This document shows, piece after piece, positions 19,605 through 28,010 of a stretch of 36,527 nucleotides of DNA. A model generated the notes under the pieces. It searched no databases. It saw nothing but the letters and a program-made list of their open reading frames with translations, and was not told where the DNA came from. Each line of letters begins with the position of its first letter. The stretch's first letter is position 1. The stretch comes from Candidatus Acidiferrales bacterium (GTDB lineage Bacteria > Acidobacteriota > Terriglobia > Acidiferrales > UBA7541). The stretch spans positions 1-36,527 of the forward strand of contig JASHRL010000144.1 in NCBI GenBank assembly GCA_030037355.1. The letters run 5' to 3'. Made by a program: the position numbers and the translations under genes.

Positions 19605-21031
19605 ATCGTTCTCTGGAACATATCCATTTGCTCGGCATCGGCGGCGCAGCGATGGCCCCAGTCGCGGGCATGTTGAAGGAACGCGGCCACACGGTAACCG
19701 GTTCCGACACGGGGGTATATCCGCCAGCGTCAACCCTGCTTACATCTCTTGGAATCCGCTGGAATGAAGGTTTTCGTGCAGAAAATTTGCGGCCCACCCC
19801 AGACTTGGTCGTCGTTGGAAACGCAATCTCGCGAGGCAATCCGGAACTTGAAGCCGTCCTCGACGAACGCATTCCATCCTGGTCGATGCCACAAACGATA
19901 GAAGAGCTTTTCTTGCCCGGCCATACCTCTATTGTTATCGCTGGCACTCACGGCAAGACGACGACAACATCTATGCTTGCTTGGATTTTTCACGTCGCGG
20001 GGCGACGGCCGGATTTTCTGATCGGCGGGGTCGTGCCGAATTTTGGTGACCGAAGCTACGGTCTCGGCGGCGGCGAAGAGTTCATCATCGAAGGCGATGA
20101 GTACGACTCCGCCTATTTCGACAAAGCTCCGAAGTTTCTGCATTATCATCCCGACGAGCTGATTCTGACGTCGCTGGAATTCGACCACGCGGATATTTAT
20201 CCTGATCTTGCTGCGATTGAGTTGCAATTTGAGCGACTCGTGAATCTCGTTTCCCGGCGCGGCAAGATTTTAGTCTGGGGCGAAGCTCAGAATCTGGTTG
20301 CGTGCACGAAAAAGGCGTTTTGCCCTGTGGAGACATACGGTTTGTCGCCCGAAATGGATTGGCATGCGGGCGATATCGAATGGCGCGACGGGATGACTCA
20401 TTTCCGCGTCGTCTACCATCGTGACGAAGTCGCTCGCATTCGCATGCCGCTCGTCGGACGGCACAACGTGATGAATGCGGTTGCCTGCGTGGCCATGGCA
20501 TTCGGCCGCTCGGTCGAATGCGAAGCGATTGAAATGGCGCTGGCGAAATTTCAAGGCGTACGCCGGCGGTTGGAAATCAAGGGCGAAGCGAATGGCGTGA
20601 CGATCGTCGAAGATTTCGCCCACCATCCGACGGCTATTCAGGCAACCATCGAAGCTGCTCGTGCGCGCTGGCCGGGTCGCAGGCTCTGGGCGGCGTTCGA
20701 ACCGCGCTCGAACACTATGCGCCGTCGAATCTTCGAAGGTAAATTAGCAGGGGCGCTCGCCACGGCTGATTGTGTTGTTCTTGGCCCTGTGAACCGTCCG
20801 CATCTGCTTTCCGACGACGAACGCATGGATACGCAGCGTGTGGTTGCGGCGATTCGCGAGCAGGGAAAATCAGCGCATGCCTTCCGCTCCGCGGCAGAAA
20901 TTGCAGAATTTGTTGGACCGCAGTTGGCGCCGGGCGACTTGGTTCTGGTAATGTCGAACGGCAGCTTCGACGGTCTTTGCGGGAAGCTCATCGAGACTAT
21001 CGAGAAAGGACTCGCGGCTCACAAATCGTGA
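19601..21031 (+). CDS. mpl: UDP-N-acetylmuramate:L-alanyl-gamma-D-glutamyl-meso-diaminopimelate ligase
   Basis: HIHLLGIGGAAMAPVAGMLKERGHTVTGSD, IAGTHGKTTTTSMLAWI, FIIEGDEYDSAYFDKAPKFLHY, VEDFAHHPTA, AFEPRSNTMRR; start uncertain (CTG 19601 or TTG 19628). Confidence 0.9.
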   Translation: MNRSLEHIHLLGIGGAAMAPVAGMLKERGHTVTGSDTGVYPPASTLLTSLGIRWNEGFRAENLRPTPDLVVVGNAISRGNPELEAVLDERIPSWSMPQTIEELFLPGHTSIVIAGTHGKTTTTSMLAWIFHVAGRRPDFLIGGVVPNFGDRSYGLGGGEEFIIEGDEYDSAYFDKAPKFLHYHPDELILTSLEFDHADIYPDLAAIELQFERLVNLVSRRGKILVWGEAQNLVACTKKAFCPVETYGLSPEMDWHAGDIEWRDGMTHFRVVYHRDEVARIRMPLVGRHNVMNAVACVAMAFGRSVECEAIEMALAKFQGVRRRLEIKGEANGVTIVEDFAHHPTAIQATIEAARARWPGRRLWAAFEPRSNTMRRRIFEGKLAGALATADCVVLGPVNRPHLLSDDERMDTQRVVAAIREQGKSAHAFRSAAEIAEFVGPQLAPGDLVLVMSNGSFDGLCGKLIETIEKGLAAHKS

Positions 21032-22830
21032 AAAATCACTTGGGAATTTCACGGCTTACGCGTATCAGTTTCGTTTTTCTGCTCTCATTCATCGCCATTC
21101 GCGCGAATGCGACGATTCGCTACGCCATTTCCGTCGCGCAGCCCGATCAGCATATCTTTCACGTCACCATGACTGTCGCCAACGCCGGACGAGAACTCGT
21201 CGTTGCCATGCCCGCGTGGAACGCCACCTACGACATTCGCGATTTCGCTTATCGCGTGACGGAAGTCCGCGCGACGCGCGGAAGTGATTCATCGCCTTTG
21301 CATATAGAAAAACTCGACAAGCAAACTTGGCGCATCAGCGCAGCAGATGAAAGTTCCGCATCAAATCTCGGCGATGTCACAATTCAGTACGATGATTACT
21401 GGGATGACGTCGGGCCATTCTCCTCGCAGCTCAACGAACACCACGCATATATGAATCTCGCCGAAGTGTTGTTCTATGTTCCGGATCGGCGCGCGGAAGA
21501 ATCCTTCGTCCAATACACGGATCTGCCGGCGAATTGGCACGTCGTGCAGGAGCTTCCCGCGGCGCAAGCTCCCCAGAGCTTTATGGCTCCGAGCTACGAC
21601 GCGCTCGTGGATGCTCCAGTGGAAATCGGCGCGTTCCGCGAATTTCAAATTGACGCAGGGAACGCACATTTGCGTGTCGTCGTGGATGGCACAGACTGGA
21701 ACCAGAACGACTTAAGCGACACGCTGCGCAAAATCGTCTCTTCTGAAACAGGGATGATGCGCGATGTTCCATTTCGCGAATATATGTTCATCTTCCACTT
21801 CGGCCCGTACACCGAAATGGGCGGTGGCGGGATGGAGCATTCGAACTGCACGGCGATTGCAGTGCCATCTGCCGATGTGGTTGCTAACGTCGCAGCGCAT
21901 GAGTTTTTTCACCTGTGGAATGTGAAGCGCATTCGCCCGCAGACGCTTCAGCCCGTGGACTACACGAAAGAAATGTGGACCCGAGCGCTGTGGTTCGCGG
22001 AGGGCGTGACGAGTACCTACGCGTCATTCACGATGGTGCGCACGGGTCTATGGGATCGCCAGCGATTTTATGCGGATCTTGCGCAGCAGTTTACCGAGCT
22101 CGAAGCTCGTCCAGCCCACAAATGGCAGAGCGCTGAGGAATCGAGCCTGGACACGTGGCTGGACCTCTACGATTACTATAATCGGCCCGAAGTGAGCATT
22201 TCGTACTACAACAAGGGCCAAATCCTCGGTGTGATGCTTGATTTGGCCATTCGCGACGCGACCGACAATCACAGATCGCTCGACGACGTGATGCGCGCGA
22301 TGGACGATGATTATGCGCATCAGGGTCGCTTTTACGATGACAGTCAGGGCGTCGAGCAAGAGGTGGAGAAAATCTCCGGCCGGAGTTTCAAAGAGTTTTT
22401 TGCGAAGTATGTTACCGGCACGGAGGAAATTCCTTACAACGACTTTCTCAGCGCGGCGGGATTGCAGACTCAAGCGCAGGAGCGCGCCGTAGCCGATTTA
22501 GGTTTTCAGATCTCGCGTGGCTTTTTCGCCACCGGAGGGATTTCCTCTGTGACTCAGGGGAGCAGCGCGGAAAAGGCGGGCCTGCGATCCGGCGACGTCC
22601 TGTTACAACTCGATGGCCGGCCCTTCGGACGCCAGGCCATGCAATTCGCGCTTCAGGGCTCGCCGGGCGACGAGGTCAGGTTGCGCATTCAGAGAAACGG
22701 GGTCGAGCGCGATATTTCCTATTCCCTCGGAAAACGAATGGTGCAAACCTTCTCGATTTCTGAGATTCCCGGTGCAAATGCGCGGCAGAAGCGGATTCGC
22801 GACGGCATGCTTCGGGGCATCACGAATTAA
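21028..22830 (+). CDS. M61-family (glycyl aminopeptidase-like) metallopeptidase with C-terminal PDZ domain, exported
   Basis: Signal-like N-terminus ISFVFLLSFIAIRANA; HEFFHLWNVKRIRP (HEXXH); GGGGMEHSNC; PDZ-like SSVTQGSSAEKAGLRSGDVLLQLDGRPF. Confidence 0.93.
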   Translation: MKNHLGISRLTRISFVFLLSFIAIRANATIRYAISVAQPDQHIFHVTMTVANAGRELVVAMPAWNATYDIRDFAYRVTEVRATRGSDSSPLHIEKLDKQTWRISAADESSASNLGDVTIQYDDYWDDVGPFSSQLNEHHAYMNLAEVLFYVPDRRAEESFVQYTDLPANWHVVQELPAAQAPQSFMAPSYDALVDAPVEIGAFREFQIDAGNAHLRVVVDGTDWNQNDLSDTLRKIVSSETGMMRDVPFREYMFIFHFGPYTEMGGGGMEHSNCTAIAVPSADVVANVAAHEFFHLWNVKRIRPQTLQPVDYTKEMWTRALWFAEGVTSTYASFTMVRTGLWDRQRFYADLAQQFTELEARPAHKWQSAEESSLDTWLDLYDYYNRPEVSISYYNKGQILGVMLDLAIRDATDNHRSLDDVMRAMDDDYAHQGRFYDDSQGVEQEVEKISGRSFKEFFAKYVTGTEEIPYNDFLSAAGLQTQAQERAVADLGFQISRGFFATGGISSVTQGSSAEKAGLRSGDVLLQLDGRPFGRQAMQFALQGSPGDEVRLRIQRNGVERDISYSLGKRMVQTFSISEIPGANARQKRIRDGMLRGITN

Positions 22831-22854
22831 AGTGTTGCTCAGTCCACACGGACA

Positions 22855-23565
22855 ATGATTCGCACCCTCGCAGGCTTAACGTTCCTCGCATTGTATATCA
22901 TCGTCGTCGGCTTGCCTGTCATCGCCTACTCCCTTCTAAGCGGGGAAAGCGATTTTCTTTATCGTGCGGGAATTTGGGGAATCGCTGCTTCGATGCGCCT
23001 CGCTGGAGTGCGCGTGCGCGCGGAAGGTGTCGAGAACATTCCAGCCGGCGTCTGCGTTTTCGCGGCGAATCACGTGAGCAACCTGGACCCTCCCGCTGCG
23101 TTGGTCGGGGTTCCGCGTCGCATTTCCTTTTTGGCGAAAAAGGAAGTGTTCAAAGTTCCCGTCGTGCGCACGGCGATGCGACTCGGGAAGATTGTTCCAG
23201 TGGACCGTGCCGATAGGGAAGCGGCAATCGCAAGTGTCGACCAGGCCGTTGCTGTTCTTCGTGAGGGGATTTCATTTTTCGTGTTCCCTGAAGGTACGCG
23301 CAGCGGCGATGGCGCTCTCAATCCGTTTAAGAAGGGCACATTCGCGATGCCGATTGAAGCTGGCGTGCCTGTCGTGCCCGTGGCAATTCGAGGAAGCCGC
23401 GAGCGGATGCCCAAGGGGAAACGGTGGGCCATCCCCGGAGAAATCGTGCTTCACTTCGGCGCGCCGATTGAAAGCGCTCAGTATAGTGTGAAGGACCGCG
23501 ACAAATTGATGGAGCGCGTGCGTGATGCTGTCGCGGCGGGATTGCAAGATCCCAAGCCGAATTGA
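22855..23565 (+). CDS. plsC: 1-acyl-sn-glycerol-3-phosphate acyltransferase
   Basis: NHVSNLD (NHX4D), SFFVFPEGTRS, N-terminal TM segment. Confidence 0.93.
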   Translation: MIRTLAGLTFLALYIIVVGLPVIAYSLLSGESDFLYRAGIWGIAASMRLAGVRVRAEGVENIPAGVCVFAANHVSNLDPPAALVGVPRRISFLAKKEVFKVPVVRTAMRLGKIVPVDRADREAAIASVDQAVAVLREGISFFVFPEGTRSGDGALNPFKKGTFAMPIEAGVPVVPVAIRGSRERMPKGKRWAIPGEIVLHFGAPIESAQYSVKDRDKLMERVRDAVAAGLQDPKPN

Positions 23566-23598
23566 CGCGCTTGCCTCGCAGGAAAACGCGAAGTGAAA

Positions 23599-24630
23599 TC
23601 AGGGCTTTTGGAGAGCTGCGCGAAGCCGCGCAACTTCCTTCTCTAGTGCGCGAACCTCGTGTTGCAAATCGGGCAGGCGATTGAATGCGCCCACACAACG
23701 CAGCCACGTCTTGTTTTCGAGCCCGGGTGAGCCGGAATAAGTTGCGCCTGGAGGAATGTCGTGTGACACGGCGCTCTGTGCGGTAAGAATCGCCCCGTCG
23801 CCGATCTTGAGATGCCCCGCCGCAGCAGACTGCCCGGCCATAATGCATCGATCGCCGATCACAGACGAACCGGCAAGCCCCACCTGTCCGCAGAGCAATG
23901 TATCCTCGCCAACTGTGCAGGCATGTCCAACTTGCACGAGATTGTCGATTTTTGCTCCGCGCTTGATAAGCGTCTCGCCGACGGTCGCGCGATCGATGGC
24001 GCTGTTGACCTGGACCTCCACATCATCGCCGATGACCGTTCGTCCGGATTGTTGAATTTTGTACCAGGCGCCGTTTGCCTGCCGCGCAAAGCCGAAACCA
24101 TCTCCGCCGATGACGCAGCCATTCTGCAGAATCACGCGATTGCCGATCTGGCAATTTTCGCGCACCGCGACATGGCTGTGCGCGAAGAAGTCGTCGCCAA
24201 TTTGCGCGCCACGATAAATGCTGACGAAGCTGTGTAACACAGCCCCACGGCCAATCACCACTTCATCATCAACGAAGCAATGTGGCCCAATATGCGCATC
24301 CGCGCCAATTCGCGCCGATTTCGAAATAACGGCCGTCGGATGAATTCCCGGAACGTAGCGCGGAGGTTTATGAAAAAGCTCGATAGCATGCGCAAACGTC
24401 AAATAAGCGTCGTCTGCGCGCAGAGACGCGATCGGAATATCTCGCTCATCCCGCGGGACGATAATGGCCGACGCGCGCGTCGTCGCGACCGCCGAGCGGT
24501 AGCGCCGGTTGGCGAGGAATGTCAACTGGCCGGGAAGCGCATCTTCGATTCCTCCGACGCCGGTAATTTCGACCTGCGCGTCGCCATCGAGCTGGCAGTT
24601 GAGCCGGTCGGCGATTTCTCCGAGCTTCAT
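23599..24630 (-). CDS. lpxD: UDP-3-O-acylglucosamine N-acyltransferase
   Basis: Hexapeptide repeats, NGCVIGGDGFGFA, AIDRATVGETLIKRGAKIDNLVQVGHACTVGEDTLL; MKLGEIADRL start at 24630 with GGAGGAG SD. Confidence 0.93.
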   Translation of the reverse strand: MKLGEIADRLNCQLDGDAQVEITGVGGIEDALPGQLTFLANRRYRSAVATTRASAIIVPRDERDIPIASLRADDAYLTFAHAIELFHKPPRYVPGIHPTAVISKSARIGADAHIGPHCFVDDEVVIGRGAVLHSFVSIYRGAQIGDDFFAHSHVAVRENCQIGNRVILQNGCVIGGDGFGFARQANGAWYKIQQSGRTVIGDDVEVQVNSAIDRATVGETLIKRGAKIDNLVQVGHACTVGEDTLLCGQVGLAGSSVIGDRCIMAGQSAAAGHLKIGDGAILTAQSAVSHDIPPGATYSGSPGLENKTWLRCVGAFNRLPDLQHEVRALEKEVARLRAALQKP

Positions 24631-24774
24631 AATCTCCTCCATCTTTGACCCGTGGCGCGGATGCGCATAGACAGCATGCATGGGACAACGCATCAAGCCG
24701 CGTCGAAAATGTACATCAAAGTGATGCCCGGAAACGAGCATGCAATTGAGACAGAGTCCAACGAAAACGGGCGA

Positions 24775-25266
24775 CTACTCGTTGAAGAGTTTTGGCTGCG
24801 AAGGTGCCGCGGCAGCGGCGGGACGTCGGCGCGCAATTCCAACCACTCCTAGAACCTTCATTTCCGTGAGTGCACTGCGTGGAATGAAGACCCACAGGCT
24901 GTTGCCATGGAGGTCTGGGGGCGTGAGCCGGACTCCATTTTCGAGCAGATCGAGCAAGTCGTTCGAGACGATGCCTTCGAGATCGTCATCATCCCGAAAT
25001 CGCAGGCGAACCCAAAGCCCATCCAATTTCGGCCGGCTCAAAAATGCCTTCCGCTCCAATTGAAAATCATCCGTAAAGTCACGGACAAAGTGGATGGATT
25101 TGACCTTCGCGAGGTCGAGTGTGTGGTATTCACCTTCGCGAGTCAGAATTTCAATCGTCGCCGCGCCGCCCAACCCCGCCGGGTTCAAAAATCCCTGCTC
25201 CCGGGAGCGATCCAATAGCAGTACCACAACCTTCTTGTGAGTTGTGCTCGTCGCGCGCTTCTTCAC
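24775..25266 (-). CDS. Conserved-looking uncharacterised protein, 163 aa
   Basis: GTG-start ORF, no competing plus-strand gene; VRLRFRDDDDLEGIVSNDLLDLLENGVRLTPPDLHGNSLWVFIPRSAL; alanine-rich C-terminus. Confidence 0.7.
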   Translation of the reverse strand: MKKRATSTTHKKVVVLLLDRSREQGFLNPAGLGGAATIEILTREGEYHTLDLAKVKSIHFVRDFTDDFQLERKAFLSRPKLDGLWVRLRFRDDDDLEGIVSNDLLDLLENGVRLTPPDLHGNSLWVFIPRSALTEMKVLGVVGIARRRPAAAAAPSQPKLFNE

Positions 25267-25346
25267 AGGAGCCGAGCCTCGTTGACAAGCCGGAAAGATG
25301 TTGCGAAAGGACCGGGCCTATGTTATTGTTGCCATCGCCTGTTGTC

Positions 25347-25369
25347 AACCTATTGTTTTTCAATAGGTT
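25347..25369. promoter_or_regulatory. Perfect hairpin in the divergent intergenic region upstream of murJ
   Basis: AACCTATTG-TTTTT-CAATAGGTT, 9-bp stem, ends 20 nt before the murJ TTG start. Confidence 0.6.
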
Positions 25370-25389
25370 AGGAACGGAGCGGCTGCCGA

Positions 25390-27003
25390 TTGACAGAGCA
25401 TAGGCAGATTCTCAGATCGGCCTCCGTCGTCACAGCGGTAACCCTGGTTAGCCGAATTTGTGGCTATCTCAGGGACCAACGAATCACGCTTTTGCTGGGG
25501 ACATCCGTTGCAGCTGATTCGTTCATTCTGGCGTTCCGTATCCCTAATCTTTTGAGGCGTTTGGTAGGAGAAGGCTCGCTATCCGCATCCTTCATCCCAG
25601 TCTTCGCTGGCTACCTCAAGACCCAAGACGAAAAGGCCATCTGGCAGTTTGCCAATCGCGTTTTTTGGACGCTGGCATTGCTCGCGGGGATACTCGCAAT
25701 CTTGGGAATGATTTTTTCCGCACAGCTCATCCGCATCTTTACGATATTTGGCTATTCACACAGCCAGTGGGCCCTTGCCGTCTATCTGAATCGCATTATT
25801 TTTCCTTATATTTTTTTTGTCTCCCTGGCGGCGCTGGCTATCGGCATCCTCAACTCGTTTCATGTGTTCGCCTTGCCAGCGGCGATGCCAATTCTGTTCA
25901 ATCTGTCGGTGATTCTGTTTTCCTTCGGCGCAGTGTACCAGCCCATCATGAAATGGGCGCCAGAAGCCTATCGAACTCCGGCGGTGGCCCTGGCCGCGGG
26001 AATCCTTGTGGGAGGCGCTCTGCAGTTCCTTGCGCAGGTTCCGGCTTTGGTGCGAAGGGGAATGCACTTCGATTTCGGCATCAGCTTCAAGGATCCCGGC
26101 GTACGTCAGGTCGGAAGGCTGATGGGGCCGGGGTTCTTCGGCATCGGGATTTACCAGATCAATTTTTTTGTGGACACGATTTTCGCCACGGCATCACGAA
26201 TGCCTCGCGGTAGCGTGACGTCGCTCTATGTGGCCGAGCGCGTAATGGAATTGGTTTTGGGAAGTTACGCAATTGCCATGTCAACCGTCATATTGCCGAT
26301 GATGTCGCACCAGGCTGCGGGGCAGAAGTACGACGAAATGAAAAAGACATTTACCTTTTCTTTGCGTCTGGTCTCGTTTATCACCATTCCGGCAGCAGTG
26401 GGGCTCGTGCTGTTGCGCACCCCCATTATTCAGGTGCTCTTCCAGCATGGAAAATTTGTCGCCGAGTCGACTTCGCTCGCGGCGCGCGCGCTTCTGTATT
26501 ACGGCTTGGGACTGCCTGCTTTTGCCGGAGTGAAGATGGTGGTCCCGCTTTTTTACTCCGCGCAAGACACCAGAACACCAGTGCAAGTTGCAGGATTGGT
26601 TCTCCTGATCAATATAGTTTTGAACACTGTTTTTCTCTGGATCTTCTTCCGCGCTTTTTATAACGGAAGCCCTGCGCTGGCTACGTCCGCGGCCGCTTAC
26701 GTCAATTTCTTCGTGCTGCTATGGATCTTCCGCAGACGCTTCGGCCGGCTCGGCTTCAAGAAAGTGATGGCATCTCTGGGCCGTGTGGTGGCCGCATCCA
26801 CCGCCATGGGCTTTGCGTGCGCGGCCTTCTTGCGCTACGTCCATTTCAGCTCCTATCCCCATTTGTTGCCACGAATCGGCTTACTGACGGTCGTTATTCT
26901 GGGAGCTGTCGCATTGTATCTGGGCTTAGCTTGGCTGTTCCGCTGCGAGGAGCTTGGCGAACTGCAGAAAGTTTGGCGGCGTCCAGAAGGAGCGGCTGCA
27001 TGA
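25390..27003 (+). CDS. murJ: Lipid II flippase MurJ
   Basis: SASVVTAVTLVSRICGYLRDQRITLLLGTSVAADSFILAFRIPNLLRRLVGEGSLSASFIPVF; multiple TM segments; TTG start. Confidence 0.95.
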   Translation: MTEHRQILRSASVVTAVTLVSRICGYLRDQRITLLLGTSVAADSFILAFRIPNLLRRLVGEGSLSASFIPVFAGYLKTQDEKAIWQFANRVFWTLALLAGILAILGMIFSAQLIRIFTIFGYSHSQWALAVYLNRIIFPYIFFVSLAALAIGILNSFHVFALPAAMPILFNLSVILFSFGAVYQPIMKWAPEAYRTPAVALAAGILVGGALQFLAQVPALVRRGMHFDFGISFKDPGVRQVGRLMGPGFFGIGIYQINFFVDTIFATASRMPRGSVTSLYVAERVMELVLGSYAIAMSTVILPMMSHQAAGQKYDEMKKTFTFSLRLVSFITIPAAVGLVLLRTPIIQVLFQHGKFVAESTSLAARALLYYGLGLPAFAGVKMVVPLFYSAQDTRTPVQVAGLVLLINIVLNTVFLWIFFRAFYNGSPALATSAAAYVNFFVLLWIFRRRFGRLGFKKVMASLGRVVAASTAMGFACAAFLRYVHFSSYPHLLPRIGLLTVVILGAVALYLGLAWLFRCEELGELQKVWRRPEGAAA

Positions 27004-27932
27004 CAAAACAGGCTATTGCGACTCAAGCGGCGCGGCTTCGCGCTCCCATCGAAGGTCTCATTCGCAGTTTCTTGAACTATCTGCGCATTGAGAAGGGCCT
27101 ATCGAAGAATACGATCCTTGCCTACGGGCGCGATTTGAAGAAATTCGAATCCTTTGCCGAGAAGCATGGCCGCACTCTCAAGGACGTTCGCCGAGAAGAC
27201 GTCGTCGATTTTCTTCGCACGTTGTATCACGCCGGCCTGGATAGCCGCTCCGTCGCCCGGCATCTGGTTTCGCTGCGGAATTTCTTTCGCTTCGCGGAGT
27301 TGGAGGGTCTAATCGAAGAAGATCCCGCGGCAAATGTCGAAGCGCCGCGATTTCGCATGCGCTTGCCCGAGCACTTGACCACCGAAGAAGTGAATTATTT
27401 ACTCGCCCAGCCGGATCTGAAGACTGCTGGCGGCGTGCGCGACCGCGCTATGATCGAATTGCTTTATTCGACAGGCTTGCGTGTTTCCGAGCTTATGAAT
27501 TTGCAGTCCAGTGACATTCATCTCGAAGGCGGCCGTTTGCGCTGCATCGGGAAGGGCAACAAAGAGCGGCTCGTGCCGATGGGCCGGTCGGCGGTGAAAG
27601 CTCTGGAAGAGTATTTGAAATATTCGCGGCTGGATCTCCTCGGCAACAAGAGTTCACCGTATGTCTTTTTGAACCGTTTTGGCGGGCCTATGGGCAGAAT
27701 CGCATTCTGGAAAAAGCTCTCCGAATATGGCCGGCGCGCTGGCCTCAGAATCAAACTGAAGCCCCATACCTTGCGGCACAGTTTTGCGACGCATCTGCTC
27801 GAGCGTGGCGCGGATTTGCGTTCTGTGCAGTTGATGCTTGGCCATGCGGATATTTCGACGACGCAAATCTATACGCATGTAGTGAAGGATCGTCTCAAGG
27901 AAGTGTATAAGCAGCATCATCCTCGGGCTTGA
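27000..27932 (+). CDS. xerD: Tyrosine recombinase XerD
   Basis: STGLRVSELMNL, GKGNKERLVPM, HTLRHSFATHLLERGADLRSVQLMLGHADISTTQIYTHV. Confidence 0.93.
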   Translation: MTKQAIATQAARLRAPIEGLIRSFLNYLRIEKGLSKNTILAYGRDLKKFESFAEKHGRTLKDVRREDVVDFLRTLYHAGLDSRSVARHLVSLRNFFRFAELEGLIEEDPAANVEAPRFRMRLPEHLTTEEVNYLLAQPDLKTAGGVRDRAMIELLYSTGLRVSELMNLQSSDIHLEGGRLRCIGKGNKERLVPMGRSAVKALEEYLKYSRLDLLGNKSSPYVFLNRFGGPMGRIAFWKKLSEYGRRAGLRIKLKPHTLRHSFATHLLERGADLRSVQLMLGHADISTTQIYTHVVKDRLKEVYKQHHPRA

Positions 27933-28010
27933 GCGCGGGGCGCGCTCGGCCTTGGGCAGCGGCATGTTTTGTGCATAAGTAGGTATGTTCTGCGGGAGGC
28001 GAAATCTTCG

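Noticed and set aside
23566-23598. Possible bidirectional terminator between convergent plsC and lpxD
   Set aside because: CGCGCTTGCCTCGCAGGAAAACGCG folds only with two mismatches and has no T tract.
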